Below the pieces are notes generated by a model. It was not told the origin of the DNA, made no database searches, and saw only the letters and a program-made list of their open reading frames with translations. A stretch of DNA of 56,623 nt, from positions 97,671-154,293 of the forward strand of contig VYCQ01000032.1 of NCBI GenBank assembly GCA_009843865.1, written 5' to 3'. A program made the position numbers and the translations under genes. The DNA comes from Acidimicrobiia bacterium (GTDB lineage: Bacteria > Actinomycetota > Acidimicrobiia > Acidimicrobiales > Bin134). The stretch's first letter is position 1, and each line of letters starts with the position of its first letter. Positions 25,998 to 34,985 of the stretch are shown here, in pieces.

Positions 25998-27173
25998 ATG
26001 AGTTCTGGTTCCCAACGCAGCCACCTGTTTACTTCTGAATCGGTTACGGCTGGTCACCCCGACAAGATTGCTGATCAGATATCAGACAGTGTGCTAGATG
26101 CTCTGTTAGAGGTTGATAAAGCTTCGAGGGTGGCTTGTGAGACTTTGGTAACCACAGGGTTAGTGTTGGTGGCGGGGGAGATCTCCACTAATGCCTACGT
26201 TGATATCCCTCGGGTGGTGCGCGACACCATCGTCGGTATTGGTTATGATCGTGAAGATTGTGGTTTTGATGGTAAAACCTGTGGCGTGATGGTGTCTATT
26301 GATGATCAGTCGCCCGACATTAACCAGGGTGTAGATCGCTCCGACCCTATTGAGCAGGGTGCAGGCGACCAAGGCATGATGTTTGGTTATGCTTGCGACG
26401 AGACTCCGGAGATGATGCCGCTACCTATTCATGTGGCGCATCGTCTGGTAGAGCGCCTTACCGAAGTGCGCCGAGCATGTTCGGTGCCTTATTTGCGTCC
26501 CGACGGTAAGTCGCAGGTGACCTTTGAATATAGGGGAACGCAGCCGGTGGCACTCAAGACCGTGCTTATATCTGCCCATCATCGTGACGGTGTGGATCTT
26601 AAAGAGATGAAAGATGACCTGCAAGAGCAGGTCATCGACCCTGTTGTGCCTGAGCAGTTTTGTGGTGATGGTTATGAGGTGTTGGTGAACCCCACTGGTC
26701 GCTTTGTGCGCGGCGGACCTGTGGCTGATGCTGGTTTAACCGGTCGCAAGATCATCGTGGATACTTATGGGGGTATGGCTCGCCATGGGGGCGGTGCCTT
26801 CTCAGGTAAAGATCCAAGCAAGGTTGATCGCTCAGCAGCCTATGCAGCTCGTTGGGTGGCTAAGAATGTGGTGGCATCGGGTGCTGCTAGTCGCTGTGAG
26901 GTACAAGTGTCGTATGCCATTGGTATTGCTCGTCCGGTATCGGTGATGGTGGAGACCTTCGGTACTGAGACGGTGGATCCTGTCAAGATAAACCAACAGG
27001 TAAATGAGGTTTTTGATTTGCGACCCGCGGCTATCATCGCCGACTTGGATTTGTTGCGGCCCATTTACCGTGACACTGCGGCTTACGGGCATTTTGGGCG
27101 CAGTCCTACAAGTATCTTCACATGGGAGCAGATCAACCGCAGCGACGATCTTCGTTCAGGATTGGGGCTTTAA
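25998..27173 (+). CDS. metK: S-adenosylmethionine synthetase
   Basis: The 391-aa enzyme forms SAM from methionine and ATP. Seen motifs are [20 protein letters not shown] (His for ATP), the [12 protein letters not shown] hexapeptide region, the P-loop [23 protein letters not shown], and YGHFGR near the C-terminus. Length and motif order are normal. ATG 25998 follows GAGGGT. It lies between coaBC and priA, 46 bp and 5 bp away, and is probably co-transcribed with them. Confidence 0.96.
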   Translation: MSSGSQRSHLFTSESVTAGHPDKIADQISDSVLDALLEVDKASRVACETLVTTGLVLVAGEISTNAYVDIPRVVRDTIVGIGYDREDCGFDGKTCGVMVSIDDQSPDINQGVDRSDPIEQGAGDQGMMFGYACDETPEMMPLPIHVAHRLVERLTEVRRACSVPYLRPDGKSQVTFEYRGTQPVALKTVLISAHHRDGVDLKEMKDDLQEQVIDPVVPEQFCGDGYEVLVNPTGRFVRGGPVADAGLTGRKIIVDTYGGMARHGGGAFSGKDPSKVDRSAAYAARWVAKNVVASGAASRCEVQVSYAIGIARPVSVMVETFGTETVDPVKINQQVNEVFDLRPAAIIADLDLLRPIYRDTAAYGHFGRSPTSIFTWEQINRSDDLRSGLGL

Positions 27174-27178
27174 ACCAT

Positions 27179-28891
27179 TTGCACGTTCGGGTACTAACCG
27201 ACGTAACTGGTATCCATAAGGAGTTTGTTTATTCAGTTCCCTCAGGCTGGGAGAGTCATCCTTGCTTTGGGGTTGGAGCCATGGTCAGGGTGGTGTTGCA
27301 CGGTCGCCGGGTGCGGGCTTGGATCACCGAGGTTGGTGTTGAACCCTTAGAAGGTTTGGCATCAGCACCCTTAGCCAAGCTGAGCAGCAGGGGTCCAACT
27401 TTAGAGCTACTTGAGTTGAGTGAATGGGCCGCTTGGCGTTGGGCAGGGCATCGGGCGCATTTTTTACGTACTGCTTCGCCGCCGCGAATGGTGAATGCCC
27501 TGCCCCGCTTTCAGCGGTCGCGGCTGGTGTTTTCGGGGGACTTTGCAGATTTGTTTGCACATCAGGTTTGCACTTTTTGTAGTGCGCCAGCCCAGGACCT
27601 GTTTCCCATCGCCGTGGCTGCGGCGCATCGTGGCCAAGCGTTGATCTTGGTGCCCGATCGACTGCGTGCCGATCAACTAGCTAAGGGGTTGAGTCGGGTT
27701 GGGGTATGGGCACAGCGTTACCCGCAAGGTTGGGCAGCAGCAGCAGCAGGTGCCACTGTGGTGGGTACTTTGGCAGCAGCATGGGCACCAGCCCCAGAGC
27801 TAGCGGCAGTGCTGGTGATAGATGAACACGATGAGGCTTTTCGCTCTGAATCAGCACCTACTTGGAGTGGGCGAGAGGTTGCCCGAGAGCGAGCTCGCCG
27901 TGCGGGTGTGCCCTGTGTGCTGGTATCGCCTGCTCCTAGTTTGGAGGCGTTGCGTTCGGGGTCGGTTATACGCCTCAAACGAGACGCTGAATTAAAAGCT
28001 TGGCCTGATGTGTCTGTGGTGGATCGCCGTGTGGAAGATCCGAGTACTGCTGGGCTCTATTCCCCGACATTGGTAAAGGTGTTGCGTAGCAACCAAAGGG
28101 TTGCCTGCGTGCTGAACCGACTGGGCCGTTCGCTGTTGTTGGCCTGTCAGCTGTGCGGCGAGTTGGCGGTTTGTGAGGAATGTGGTGCCTCTATGCGCCA
28201 AGGTGATCGCGCCAGGTTGGATTGTCGCACTGGCAATCACTCGCGCCCGTTGGTTTGCGCTGAGTGTGGTAGTACCGCCATGAAGAATCTGCGCGTGGGG
28301 GTGAAGAGGGCACGCGAGGAGTTGGAGGCTCTCATCAAAGAACCCGTTGCAGAGATCACCGCTAAAGCGTGTGAGGGTCAGTCAACCGCACGCGTTGTGG
28401 TGGGTACCGAAGCGGTGCTGCATTTGGGTAGACCCTTTGATGTGGTGGCTTTCTTGGAGTTCGATCAAGAGCTGCTGATGCCTCGGTATCGGGCTCGGGA
28501 GCAGGCAATGGCCTTGTTGGTTCGCGGTGCTCGTGTAGCTGGGCCACATGATCAAGGCGGTCGGCTCCTCATTCAAACTCGGATGCCTGATGATCCGGTA
28601 GTACGAGCTTCAGCTAGTAAGGATCCGTGGTTGTTAGCTCGTTCGGAACGAGATCGTCGCCAAGAATTGGGCTTTCCCCCTTATGGTGCTCTGGCTGTTG
28701 TTTCGGGTGTAGCGGCTGATGAATACATGGAAGGATTTGGCAGCCCCAGCGAAGTTCGTATCGCGCACGACCCCAGTGGTTCGTATTACTTGCGGGCGGT
28801 TAACCATGAAATCCTGTGCGATGCCCTAGCTTCAGTGCAACGCCCAGCAGGACGGCTCCGTATTGATGTAGATCCTGTTCGGGCACTCTAG
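27179..28891 (+). CDS. priA: PriA-like primosomal protein, helicase core degenerate
   Basis: TTG 27179, 5 nt past metK, is preferred over ATG 27122 because the PriA N-terminal domain begins at once (HVRVLTDVTGIHKEFVYSVP). The 570-aa protein keeps the DNA 3'-end binding domain, the zinc-ribbon region (CQLCGELAVCEECG near residue 325, a single Cys, then CAECGS) and the C-terminal domain. The Walker A loop GxTGSGKT is missing (FCSAPAQDLFPIAVAAAHRG stands there) and the DEEH box reads VIDEHDEAF. This is the known actinobacterial form, thought to lack helicase activity and to act in replication restart as a scaffold. It shares its stop region with the convergent methyltransferase gene. Confidence 0.86.
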   Translation: MHVRVLTDVTGIHKEFVYSVPSGWESHPCFGVGAMVRVVLHGRRVRAWITEVGVEPLEGLASAPLAKLSSRGPTLELLELSEWAAWRWAGHRAHFLRTASPPRMVNALPRFQRSRLVFSGDFADLFAHQVCTFCSAPAQDLFPIAVAAAHRGQALILVPDRLRADQLAKGLSRVGVWAQRYPQGWAAAAAGATVVGTLAAAWAPAPELAAVLVIDEHDEAFRSESAPTWSGREVARERARRAGVPCVLVSPAPSLEALRSGSVIRLKRDAELKAWPDVSVVDRRVEDPSTAGLYSPTLVKVLRSNQRVACVLNRLGRSLLLACQLCGELAVCEECGASMRQGDRARLDCRTGNHSRPLVCAECGSTAMKNLRVGVKRAREELEALIKEPVAEITAKACEGQSTARVVVGTEAVLHLGRPFDVVAFLEFDQELLMPRYRAREQAMALLVRGARVAGPHDQGGRLLIQTRMPDDPVVRASASKDPWLLARSERDRRQELGFPPYGALAVVSGVAADEYMEGFGSPSEVRIAHDPSGSYYLRAVNHEILCDALASVQRPAGRLRIDVDPVRAL

Positions 28892-29520
28892 TTAGCTTGG
28901 GCCTCCAAAATCCTGTAGCCACGGCGAGAACCTAGCCGGGTGGTTATCCAGCCTTGTTGGGTGAGCCAACGGGCCAATGAGTCAGAGCCGAGGTTTTTGT
29001 TGACCACAAGATAGGCCCGAGCAGCGGGATTTAATCGCGCTAACCAGAATCGCAGTATTTCGTGCAGTGCTGTTTTACCTATATGAATGGGAGGGTTGGA
29101 GTAGATTGCCTCAAAGCGCATATTGGTTGGTACCTCATCAGGCTGGCACACCACGGCATTGGCACAACCGTTGCGATCCAGATTGTCGCGGCACAACTCC
29201 AGCGCGCGCGGGTTCACATCAACGGCCCAAATTTGGCTGGCGGGTGCCCAATGGTTGAGCGCTGTTGCAATCGGCCCGTAACCGCAGCCTAAATCTAACA
29301 GTGTCCCTTGAGCAGGTGGTTTTGGCATCTTGGTTAGTAAGTAGCGAGTACCGTAGTCCACCTCAGCAGCGGCGAAAACTCCTCGGTCGGTGGCGAGCTC
29401 AAGTTCTAAACCCCGTACATGTAAGGTCACTGAGCCGTGTCGTCGTGGGCTTTGTGGTGAGGCGCTGAAGTATTGTGAATCGCTCACATCTTTGAAGGTA
29501 GCCGATGTGAAGGTAATCAA
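28888..29520 (-). CDS. RsmC-like class I methyltransferase
   Basis: The 210-aa protein has motif I LLDLGCGYGPIATAL, an acidic residue in AVDVNPRALEL and the target-base motif SNPPIHIG, the N-P-P-[FI] of N2-guanine methyltransferases. It matches the single-domain RsmC/RlmG-like group that modifies 16S rRNA G1207 or a related guanine. The N-terminal YFSASPQSPRR is also typical. It is convergent with priA, and the stop codons overlap by 3 nt. The exact rRNA position cannot be told from sequence. Confidence 0.85.
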   Translation of the reverse strand: MITFTSATFKDVSDSQYFSASPQSPRRHGSVTLHVRGLELELATDRGVFAAAEVDYGTRYLLTKMPKPPAQGTLLDLGCGYGPIATALNHWAPASQIWAVDVNPRALELCRDNLDRNGCANAVVCQPDEVPTNMRFEAIYSNPPIHIGKTALHEILRFWLARLNPAARAYLVVNKNLGSDSLARWLTQQGWITTRLGSRRGYRILEAQAN

Positions 29521-29613
29521 GTTTACGCAAGGTTATAAGGTTATATAGCGGCTGTTTGGTTGAACCACGCGAACCCATGTCTGCTTGAGCGTGCAGGGCA
29601 GTAACCTTGAGCT

Positions 29614-30159
29614 ATGTCTTCGTTGCGTATTCGGGTGTATGGCGACCCGGTATTACGTCGTGTGTCTGAGGAGGTTACCGACCTTGATGGTAAGATCGCC
29701 ATGCTCTGTGAACAGATGATCGCTGCTATGTATGAGGCACCGGGGATTGGGTTGGCGGCACCACAAGTAGGGGTGTCTCAGCGGTTTTTTGTGTACGATT
29801 TCGGTGAAGGTCCCGGTGTGCTGGTGAACCCTGACATAGTTGAAAGCGACGGAGAGTGGAGTTATAACGAAGGCTGCTTATCTGTGCCTGAGCTTGCTTG
29901 GGAGATTGTTCGTCCACGCAGGATTTATCTGAAAGCCCACGATTTAGAAGGCAACGAGGTGACCATCGAAGCCGAGGATCTGCAAGCTCGCCTGTTTCAA
30001 CATGAGATGGATCATCTCAACGGCAAAATGCTGCTGGACTATCTCACTGACGAGCAACGTCGTGAGGCCAAAGGTATTTTACGCCAGCGAGCAATGCGTG
30101 GTTCTAGCGCATCTAGCAAACCCCCTATCGCAGTCAGCCAAAAGCTGACTTTCCCGTGA
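29614..30159 (+). CDS. def: peptide deformylase
   Basis: The 181-aa metalloenzyme removes the formyl group from nascent proteins. All three motifs are present: GIGLAAPQVG, EGCLSVPE (Cys metal ligand) and HEMDHLNG (two His ligands and the Glu). Its stop overlaps the fmt start as GTGA, so enzymes adding and removing formyl groups are translationally coupled. Confidence 0.96.
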   Translation: MSSLRIRVYGDPVLRRVSEEVTDLDGKIAMLCEQMIAAMYEAPGIGLAAPQVGVSQRFFVYDFGEGPGVLVNPDIVESDGEWSYNEGCLSVPELAWEIVRPRRIYLKAHDLEGNEVTIEAEDLQARLFQHEMDHLNGKMLLDYLTDEQRREAKGILRQRAMRGSSASSKPPIAVSQKLTFP

Positions 30160-31091
30160 TCCGTCCGCCGGGGGACTTACATCGGCTCGTCTTTTTTGGC
30201 ACACCTTTAGAAGCGGTCCCATTTTTGGATGCTTTGTGCGTTGCTGGTTTTGAAGTGGCTTTTGTTGTTACTGGCGGTGACAAGCGCCGTGGTAGGCGTG
30301 CTGCGCCCTCTCCTAGTCCGGTTAAGGTGTCTGCTCAAGCATTAGATATTCCCGTGTCTCACGATGTGAGCGACGCGCTTCAAGTTAAGGCTGACTTAGG
30401 TGTTGTGGTGGCCTTTGGGCAGATTATCCAATCCCAAGTGTTAGATCGCTTGGCGATGGTGAATGTTCATTTTTCGTTGTTGCCTCGTTGGCGGGGGGCT
30501 GCCCCTGTGGAGCGAGCTATATTGGCAGGTGATGCTGTCGCTGGCGTGTGTCTCATGGAGGTGGCTGAAGGGCTTGACACTGGTGGGGTATATCGTTCTT
30601 TACAGGTACCAATTGCGACGCAGGCTACAACGGCCTCGCTTACTGTTCAGCTAGTTCAACATGCCGTGCCTATGTTGGTGCAGGCATTGCAACAGGGCCT
30701 TGGCAAACCAACACCTCAGCAAGGGGAACCCTGCTACGCCAAAAAAATTACCAAAGAAGACCTGCACCTGCAATGGCATCAGCCCGTTCAGGTGCTGCAT
30801 CGCCAAGTAAGGGTGGGAGGTGCTTGGACCACCAGGCGCAACAAGATCCTAAAGGTATGGCAGGCAGAGCCAGTGGCTGACCAAGCTAGTGTTTTGAGCC
30901 CACTCAAGACCTTGGACCAGCGTTATGTACCCGGCCAAGTACATCCTCATAGCGAAGTTGCTGATCTTATGGTTCGTGCTGGCGATGGATGGCTGCGCCT
31001 TGTGGAAGTGCAGGTGGAAGGCGGGGTACGCCAGTCTGCCCAAGAATGGTTGCGAGGGGCTCGACTGCAAGACGCAGAGTTGCTCGGATAG
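30156..31091 (+). CDS. fmt: methionyl-tRNA formyltransferase
   Basis: The 311-aa enzyme formylates initiator Met-tRNA. Seen motifs are LVFFGTPLEAVPFL at the start, the catalytic block VNVHFSLLPRWRGAAPVERAIL, and GLDTGGVY. The C-terminal tRNA-binding domain follows (~residues 205-305). GTG 30156 overlaps the def stop, and the TAG stop shares its last base with the ribD start. Length is normal. Confidence 0.95.
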   Translation: MIRPPGDLHRLVFFGTPLEAVPFLDALCVAGFEVAFVVTGGDKRRGRRAAPSPSPVKVSAQALDIPVSHDVSDALQVKADLGVVVAFGQIIQSQVLDRLAMVNVHFSLLPRWRGAAPVERAILAGDAVAGVCLMEVAEGLDTGGVYRSLQVPIATQATTASLTVQLVQHAVPMLVQALQQGLGKPTPQQGEPCYAKKITKEDLHLQWHQPVQVLHRQVRVGGAWTTRRNKILKVWQAEPVADQASVLSPLKTLDQRYVPGQVHPHSEVADLMVRAGDGWLRLVEVQVEGGVRQSAQEWLRGARLQDAELLG

Positions 31092-32116
31092 TGGGGCTCA
31101 GCCATCCCGAGTTGACAGATCCCGATTTGATGGACTTGGCACTATCTGAAGCGAGGTCTTGTCGGTTGGTTACCTCGCCTAATCCCTGGGTGGGTTGTGC
31201 AGTGCACACCTCACAGGGCGTGTTCACTGGTGCTACATCGCCTCCGGGTGGTAGCCACGCTGAGGTCAACGCCTTACATGCTGCCGGTTCGCTAGCCGAA
31301 GGGGCGCATCTCTACACCACCTTGGAGCCATGTGCGCATCAAGGCCGTACAGGGCCTTGTGTAGAGGTCATCATCGCCGCCAAGATCGCCAAGGTTACCG
31401 TAGCTATCGAAGATCCTGATCCAGCAGTGTCGGGTCGTGGTATTACTGCGCTGCGAGCAGCTGGCATAGGGGTTGCAACAGGCATCAGAGCCCCAGAGGT
31501 TACTGAACTGCTAGCTCCCTATATTAAGCACCGCCGCACGGGGTTGCCGTGGGTGGTACTTAAGTTGGCGGCCACCCTAGATGGTCGCATTGCAGCCCCC
31601 GATTTCAGCAGCCAGTGGATCACCAGCGTTGAGGCTCGTCGTGATGCTCATAAGCTCAGGGCCCAAAGCGACGCTGTGCTCGTTGGTGCGGGCACGGTTG
31701 CAACAGATGATCCTGAGCTGACCGTGCGGCATTGGCAACCTTCAGCAGACGTGGTTCCCCGTATCACCCAACCGCGACGAATCGTGCTAGGTAAAGCTCC
31801 GCGAGACGCGCGAGTGCATCCGGCTACAGAGATGAGCGGACCACTGCCCGAGGTGCTTCAAGAATTGGGCTCGCAAGGAGTGATGCAACTTTTGGTGGAA
31901 GGAGGTGCTAGCACCGCAGCTATGTTTCATAGGGCAGGGTTGGTGGATCACTATGTGATTTACCTGGCACCGGCCTTGTTTGGGGGCGACGATGCCCGTG
32001 CTATGTTCAGCGGTGCGGGCGCTTCCAACATCGCAGATCTTTGGCGGGGCGACATTATCAGCACTACAATGCTCGGCGGTGATCTGCGCCTTGACCTGTG
32101 TCCCGCTAGCGTTTAG
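31091..32116 (+). CDS. ribD: bifunctional diaminohydroxyphosphoribosylaminopyrimidine deaminase / reductase
   Basis: GTG 31091 overlaps the fmt stop and is preferred over the in-frame start at 30989 inside fmt. The 341-aa enzyme does two riboflavin steps. Residues ~1-145 are the zinc deaminase (PNPWVGCAV, SHAEVNAL, LEPCAHQGRTGPC). Residues ~150-335 are the NADPH reductase (LAATLDGRIA, SQWITSVEARRDAHKLRAQSDAVLVGAGTV, LLVEGGAST). No other rib genes follow; hisG comes 2 bp later, so the pathway is scattered. Confidence 0.94.
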   Translation: MGLSHPELTDPDLMDLALSEARSCRLVTSPNPWVGCAVHTSQGVFTGATSPPGGSHAEVNALHAAGSLAEGAHLYTTLEPCAHQGRTGPCVEVIIAAKIAKVTVAIEDPDPAVSGRGITALRAAGIGVATGIRAPEVTELLAPYIKHRRTGLPWVVLKLAATLDGRIAAPDFSSQWITSVEARRDAHKLRAQSDAVLVGAGTVATDDPELTVRHWQPSADVVPRITQPRRIVLGKAPRDARVHPATEMSGPLPEVLQELGSQGVMQLLVEGGASTAAMFHRAGLVDHYVIYLAPALFGGDDARAMFSGAGASNIADLWRGDIISTTMLGGDLRLDLCPASV

Positions 32117-32118
32117 CC

Positions 32119-32994
32119 ATGCTCTCATTGGTGCTACCTAAAGGGTCGCTAGAAAAAGCCACTCTGGAACTTTTCGAGGCCGCCGACATTTCTGTCCACC
32201 GCAGCTCTGATGTGGCCTACCGGGGCACCATCAATGATCCTCGTATTAGCGAAGTGCGGATCTTGCGGCCTCAAGAGATACCTTGCTATGTGGCTGATGG
32301 GTTGTTCGATTTAGGCATTACCGGACGAGACTGGATAGCTGAAACTGGCAGCGATGTGGTTTCTTTAGGCCAATTGCGATATTCCAAAAACACTTCACGC
32401 CCCATTCGTTTGGTGTTGGCTGTGCCCACGAGTTCTCCTTGGAACGAGGCAAAAGATTTGCCCCAAGGCGTGAGGATCTCTAGCGAGTATCCTCTGTTGA
32501 CTAAGCAGTTTTTCGACGATTTGGGGATTGAGGCTGATATCGCCTTGTCTTACGGGGCTACCGAGGCCAAAGTGCCCGATATCGTGGACGCAGTAGTAGA
32601 GATCACCGAGACCGGCCGTGCTTTGCGTGTTGCGGGTCTTAAGATTATTCATACCATTTTGACCTCTCACACCGAGCTGGTAGCTAATCCTGCTAGCTAT
32701 GCGGATCCCGAACGATGTCACGCTATTCAGCAAATCCACACACTGTTGTGCGGAGTGCTCGAAGCTAGGGGCAAGGTGTTGGTGAAGATGAACGTGCCTG
32801 TCCAAAGCCTCGACAAGGTGATTAGTTTGTTGCCTTCCATGAAGGCCCCTACGGTGAACGAGCTTTTTGGGGGTCAGGGCTATGCAGTGGAGACGGTGGT
32901 ACCCAAAACAGAGATCAACATTTTGATCCCGGAACTGTGCGATTTGGGGGCTGGCGATATCATCGAACTGCCTCTTTCAAAGATCGTTCATTAA
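32119..32994 (+). CDS. hisG: ATP phosphoribosyltransferase, long form
   Basis: The 291-aa enzyme begins histidine synthesis by joining ATP and PRPP. The catalytic domains show LVLPKGSLEKATLELFEAADI, DLGITGRDWI and the PRPP loop VPDIVDAVVEITETGRALR. The last ~75 residues (VLVKMNVPVQSLDKVISLLPSMKAPTV) are the HisG_C regulatory domain, which binds histidine for feedback inhibition, so HisZ is not needed. No other his genes are nearby. Its stop overlaps the convergent DUF1844 gene end by 4 nt. Confidence 0.94.
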   Translation: MLSLVLPKGSLEKATLELFEAADISVHRSSDVAYRGTINDPRISEVRILRPQEIPCYVADGLFDLGITGRDWIAETGSDVVSLGQLRYSKNTSRPIRLVLAVPTSSPWNEAKDLPQGVRISSEYPLLTKQFFDDLGIEADIALSYGATEAKVPDIVDAVVEITETGRALRVAGLKIIHTILTSHTELVANPASYADPERCHAIQQIHTLLCGVLEARGKVLVKMNVPVQSLDKVISLLPSMKAPTVNELFGGQGYAVETVVPKTEINILIPELCDLGAGDIIELPLSKIVH

Positions 32995-33476
32995 CTAGTT
33001 GCTTTGGTTGATCCGTTCTCGTTCTCTGCTGTTTCTGTTGCTTTAGATATTTGTACAAAGGCCATTCGGATTTGGTGCAGCGCGTCGCGCAGCGTGGTCT
33101 CATGTGTACCTAGGCGGCCTTGCAGCCCGTCTAGCAGCACCCCAAGGGCATCAATAGCCAAGCGAGCCTCCTCAACTTTGGGGGGCTGTTGGCTTAGGTG
33201 TATAGCGCCTAGCTCATAGAGGCCCATAGCGTGGTTGCCTACCACTACCGAAGCCGGAGTGTTGGCGATCTGTTCTCTGGCTTCGGCCATCTGCTGGGCA
33301 ATTGCTTCAGCTTGCGCCCTTTCTTCTTCGCTCAGCGAAGCCAGAGGGTCTTGGTCTGTGCCGTCGGCTGTTTCGGTTGGGTCTGGTTGAATTGTTTTGT
33401 TAGGTTTTGGCTGTGTGGCCTGCTGCTTGTTACCCACAGGCACTTCGCCACCTGGTGTCCATAGAGTGCTCATCAC
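32991..33476 (-). CDS. DUF1844-domain protein
   Basis: The 161-aa protein has an acidic, Gln/Pro-rich leader (~1-65), a charged helix (SEEERAQAEAIAQQMAEA), and a C-terminal domain (~75-150, VVVGNHAMGLYELGAIHLSQ, then ARLAIDALGVLLDGLQGRL). This matches the all-helical DUF1844 family, which in many actinobacteria lies beside infC as here. Function is unknown. It diverges from infC with a 218-bp gap holding tandem repeats. No membrane segment or signal is seen. Confidence 0.78.
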   Translation of the reverse strand: MMSTLWTPGGEVPVGNKQQATQPKPNKTIQPDPTETADGTDQDPLASLSEEERAQAEAIAQQMAEAREQIANTPASVVVGNHAMGLYELGAIHLSQQPPKVEEARLAIDALGVLLDGLQGRLGTHETTLRDALHQIRMAFVQISKATETAENENGSTKATS

Positions 33477-33565
33477 AGAATATTTAACAGCTTTTTTGTT
33501 CGTTTAGCGTGATTGGGGCTTATCGCTGCTACTGTTAGCTCGCAATTTAGATGCATGCTCACCTT

Positions 33566-33634
33566 AACCTAGTTGTCAACCTAGTTGTCTTAATCTATGT
33601 TGCCTTAACCTAGTTGGTTGTAACCTTGGTTAGG
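33566..33634. repeat. tandem AACCTAGTTGTC-type repeats upstream of infC
   Basis: AACCTAGTTGTC occurs perfectly at 33566-33577 and 33578-33589. A decayed copy lies near 33592-33604, and near-copies follow at 33607-33618 (AACCTAGTTGGT) and from 33622 (AACCTTGGTTAGG). Within the set, CCTTAACC (33603-33610) can pair imperfectly with GGTTAGGG (33628-33635). The array fills the gap between the divergent DUF1844 and infC genes. It could be an operator or a folded infC leader. Confidence 0.7.
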
Positions 33635-33694
33635 GTGTGTTTGTTCCATTAGTCGAGAGAGAGGATTTTGCGCATTGCTAAGCGGTGATAGGCC

Positions 33695-34303
33695 ATAGTT
33701 TCGGCAGAAGCTGAGCCCCGGATCAACGATCGTATACGAGCACGAGAAGTTCGCCTTGTTGGTCAGGATGGACAGCAAATAGGTATCCGCCTACTGCCCG
33801 AAGCGTTGGACATGGCTCGTGAAGCTGGTCTGGACTTGGTAGAGGTAGCAGATAAGGAGAATCCGCCGGTTTGTCGCATCATGGATTACGGCAAGTACAA
33901 GTATGAGGCCGCTCAACGGGCTAAGGAGTCCCGGCGAAACAGTACCAACATCATTGTCAAGGAGATGAAGTACCGGCCCAAGATTGGTCCCGGTGATTTT
34001 GAAACCAAGACCCGTAAGGTACGCACCTTCTTAGAAGAAGGCTGCAAAGTAAAGATAACCATCATGTTTCGTGGTCGTGAAGTGCAGCATCCTGAGCTAG
34101 GGAAGCGGATTCTTGACGATATAGCGGTGGAGGTTGAAGAGGTGGCCAAAGTGGAGGTTTATCCCAAGCTAGATGGTCGCAATATGGTTATGGTGCTAGG
34201 GCCAGCTAAGAATAAATCCCGTAGACAAGCTACTCGGTTAGCTAAAGCAGAGCCTGCTGCGGCCTTAGAATCCGAAGCAGTTTCTCAAGGCGTAAACAAC
34301 TGA
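33695..34303 (+). CDS. infC: translation initiation factor IF-3 with apparent AUA start
   Basis: The first ATG in frame (33806) would remove the conserved N-terminal half of the N domain. The frame is open upstream and encodes [24 protein letters not shown], which is clearly IF-3. In-frame TGA and TAG stops at 33686-33691 limit the start to the codons after them; of these only ATA at 33695 is start-like. GGTGAT, the 3' part of a strong Shine-Dalgarno, ends 5 nt before it. This gives 202 aa with the C domain [15 protein letters not shown] and a ~30-residue Ala/Glu tail. IF-3 rejects poor start codons, so a rare start allows self-limitation, as with AUU in E. coli. rpmI and rplT follow. Confidence 0.9.
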   Translation: MVSAEAEPRINDRIRAREVRLVGQDGQQIGIRLLPEALDMAREAGLDLVEVADKENPPVCRIMDYGKYKYEAAQRAKESRRNSTNIIVKEMKYRPKIGPGDFETKTRKVRTFLEEGCKVKITIMFRGREVQHPELGKRILDDIAVEVEEVAKVEVYPKLDGRNMVMVLGPAKNKSRRQATRLAKAEPAAALESEAVSQGVNN

Positions 34304-34304
34304 T

Positions 34305-34499
34305 ATGTCAAAGATGAAAACTCACCGTGGTGCCGCTAAGAGATTCAAAACAACGGGCACTGGCAAGCTGCGTCGTCGTAGTGCTTATAAGAACCACATT
34401 TTGGAAAAGAAAGCCCCTAAGCGCAAGCGACAGTTGCGTGGCCCTGCTGAAGTATCTTCAGCTGATGCTCCCGCAGTGAAGCGTCAGCTAGGCATTTGA
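34305..34499 (+). CDS. rpmI: 50S ribosomal protein L35
   Basis: This 64-aa basic protein has the family start [21 protein letters not shown] and the block [14 protein letters not shown]. It begins 1 nt after the infC stop and precedes rplT, the standard IF-3 operon order. Length is normal. Confidence 0.96.
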   Translation: MSKMKTHRGAAKRFKTTGTGKLRRRSAYKNHILEKKAPKRKRQLRGPAEVSSADAPAVKRQLGI

Positions 34500-34542
34500 G
34501 TTGTAGCAATTGAGGAAGTATTTGATTTAGGGAGTAGTTGCA

Positions 34543-34983
34543 ATGGCTAGAGTGAAACGGGCTGTTACCGCTCGCAAACGTCGCCGCGCCGTGCTGAAAA
34601 GGGCCAAGGGGTACTACGGCAACAAAAGTCGTACCTTTCGTGGTGCCAAAGAGCAGCTCATGCATAGTGGGCAATATGCTTTTCGGGATCGCAGGGCACG
34701 CAAAGGCGAGTTCCGTCGCTTGTGGATTCAGCGCATCAATGCTGCTTGTCGTCAAAACGGCACCACCTATAGTCGCTTCATCAACGGTTTGAAATTGGCC
34801 CAAGTAGAGGTTGATCGCAAGATTCTGGCCGAACTAGCAGTGAGCGATTCTGAGGCGTTTGCTGGGTTGGTGCAGATTGCATCTGGTGCAGATGGCGCAT
34901 CTACCGATGCTGCTAGCGAATCACAAGACGTAGCTAGCGAACAAGCCGAAGAAGCTGTTGAAGAAACTGCCCCTGTGGGGTAG
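34543..34983 (+). CDS. rplT: 50S ribosomal protein L20 with acidic C-terminal extension
   Basis: The first ~115 residues are a standard L20 ([53 protein letters not shown]). L20 binds 23S rRNA and is needed early in 50S assembly. A further ~30 residues form an acidic Ala/Ser/Glu tail that model L20 proteins lack. It ends 2 nt before the possible CTG start of the rRNA methyltransferase. Confidence 0.95.
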   Translation: MARVKRAVTARKRRRAVLKRAKGYYGNKSRTFRGAKEQLMHSGQYAFRDRRARKGEFRRLWIQRINAACRQNGTTYSRFINGLKLAQVEVDRKILAELAVSDSEAFAGLVQIASGADGASTDAASESQDVASEQAEEAVEETAPVG

Positions 34984-34985
34984 TT

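Noticed and set aside
33806-34303. infC starting at ATG 33806
   Set aside because: It would drop the conserved IF-3 N-terminal residues encoded in the open frame upstream.
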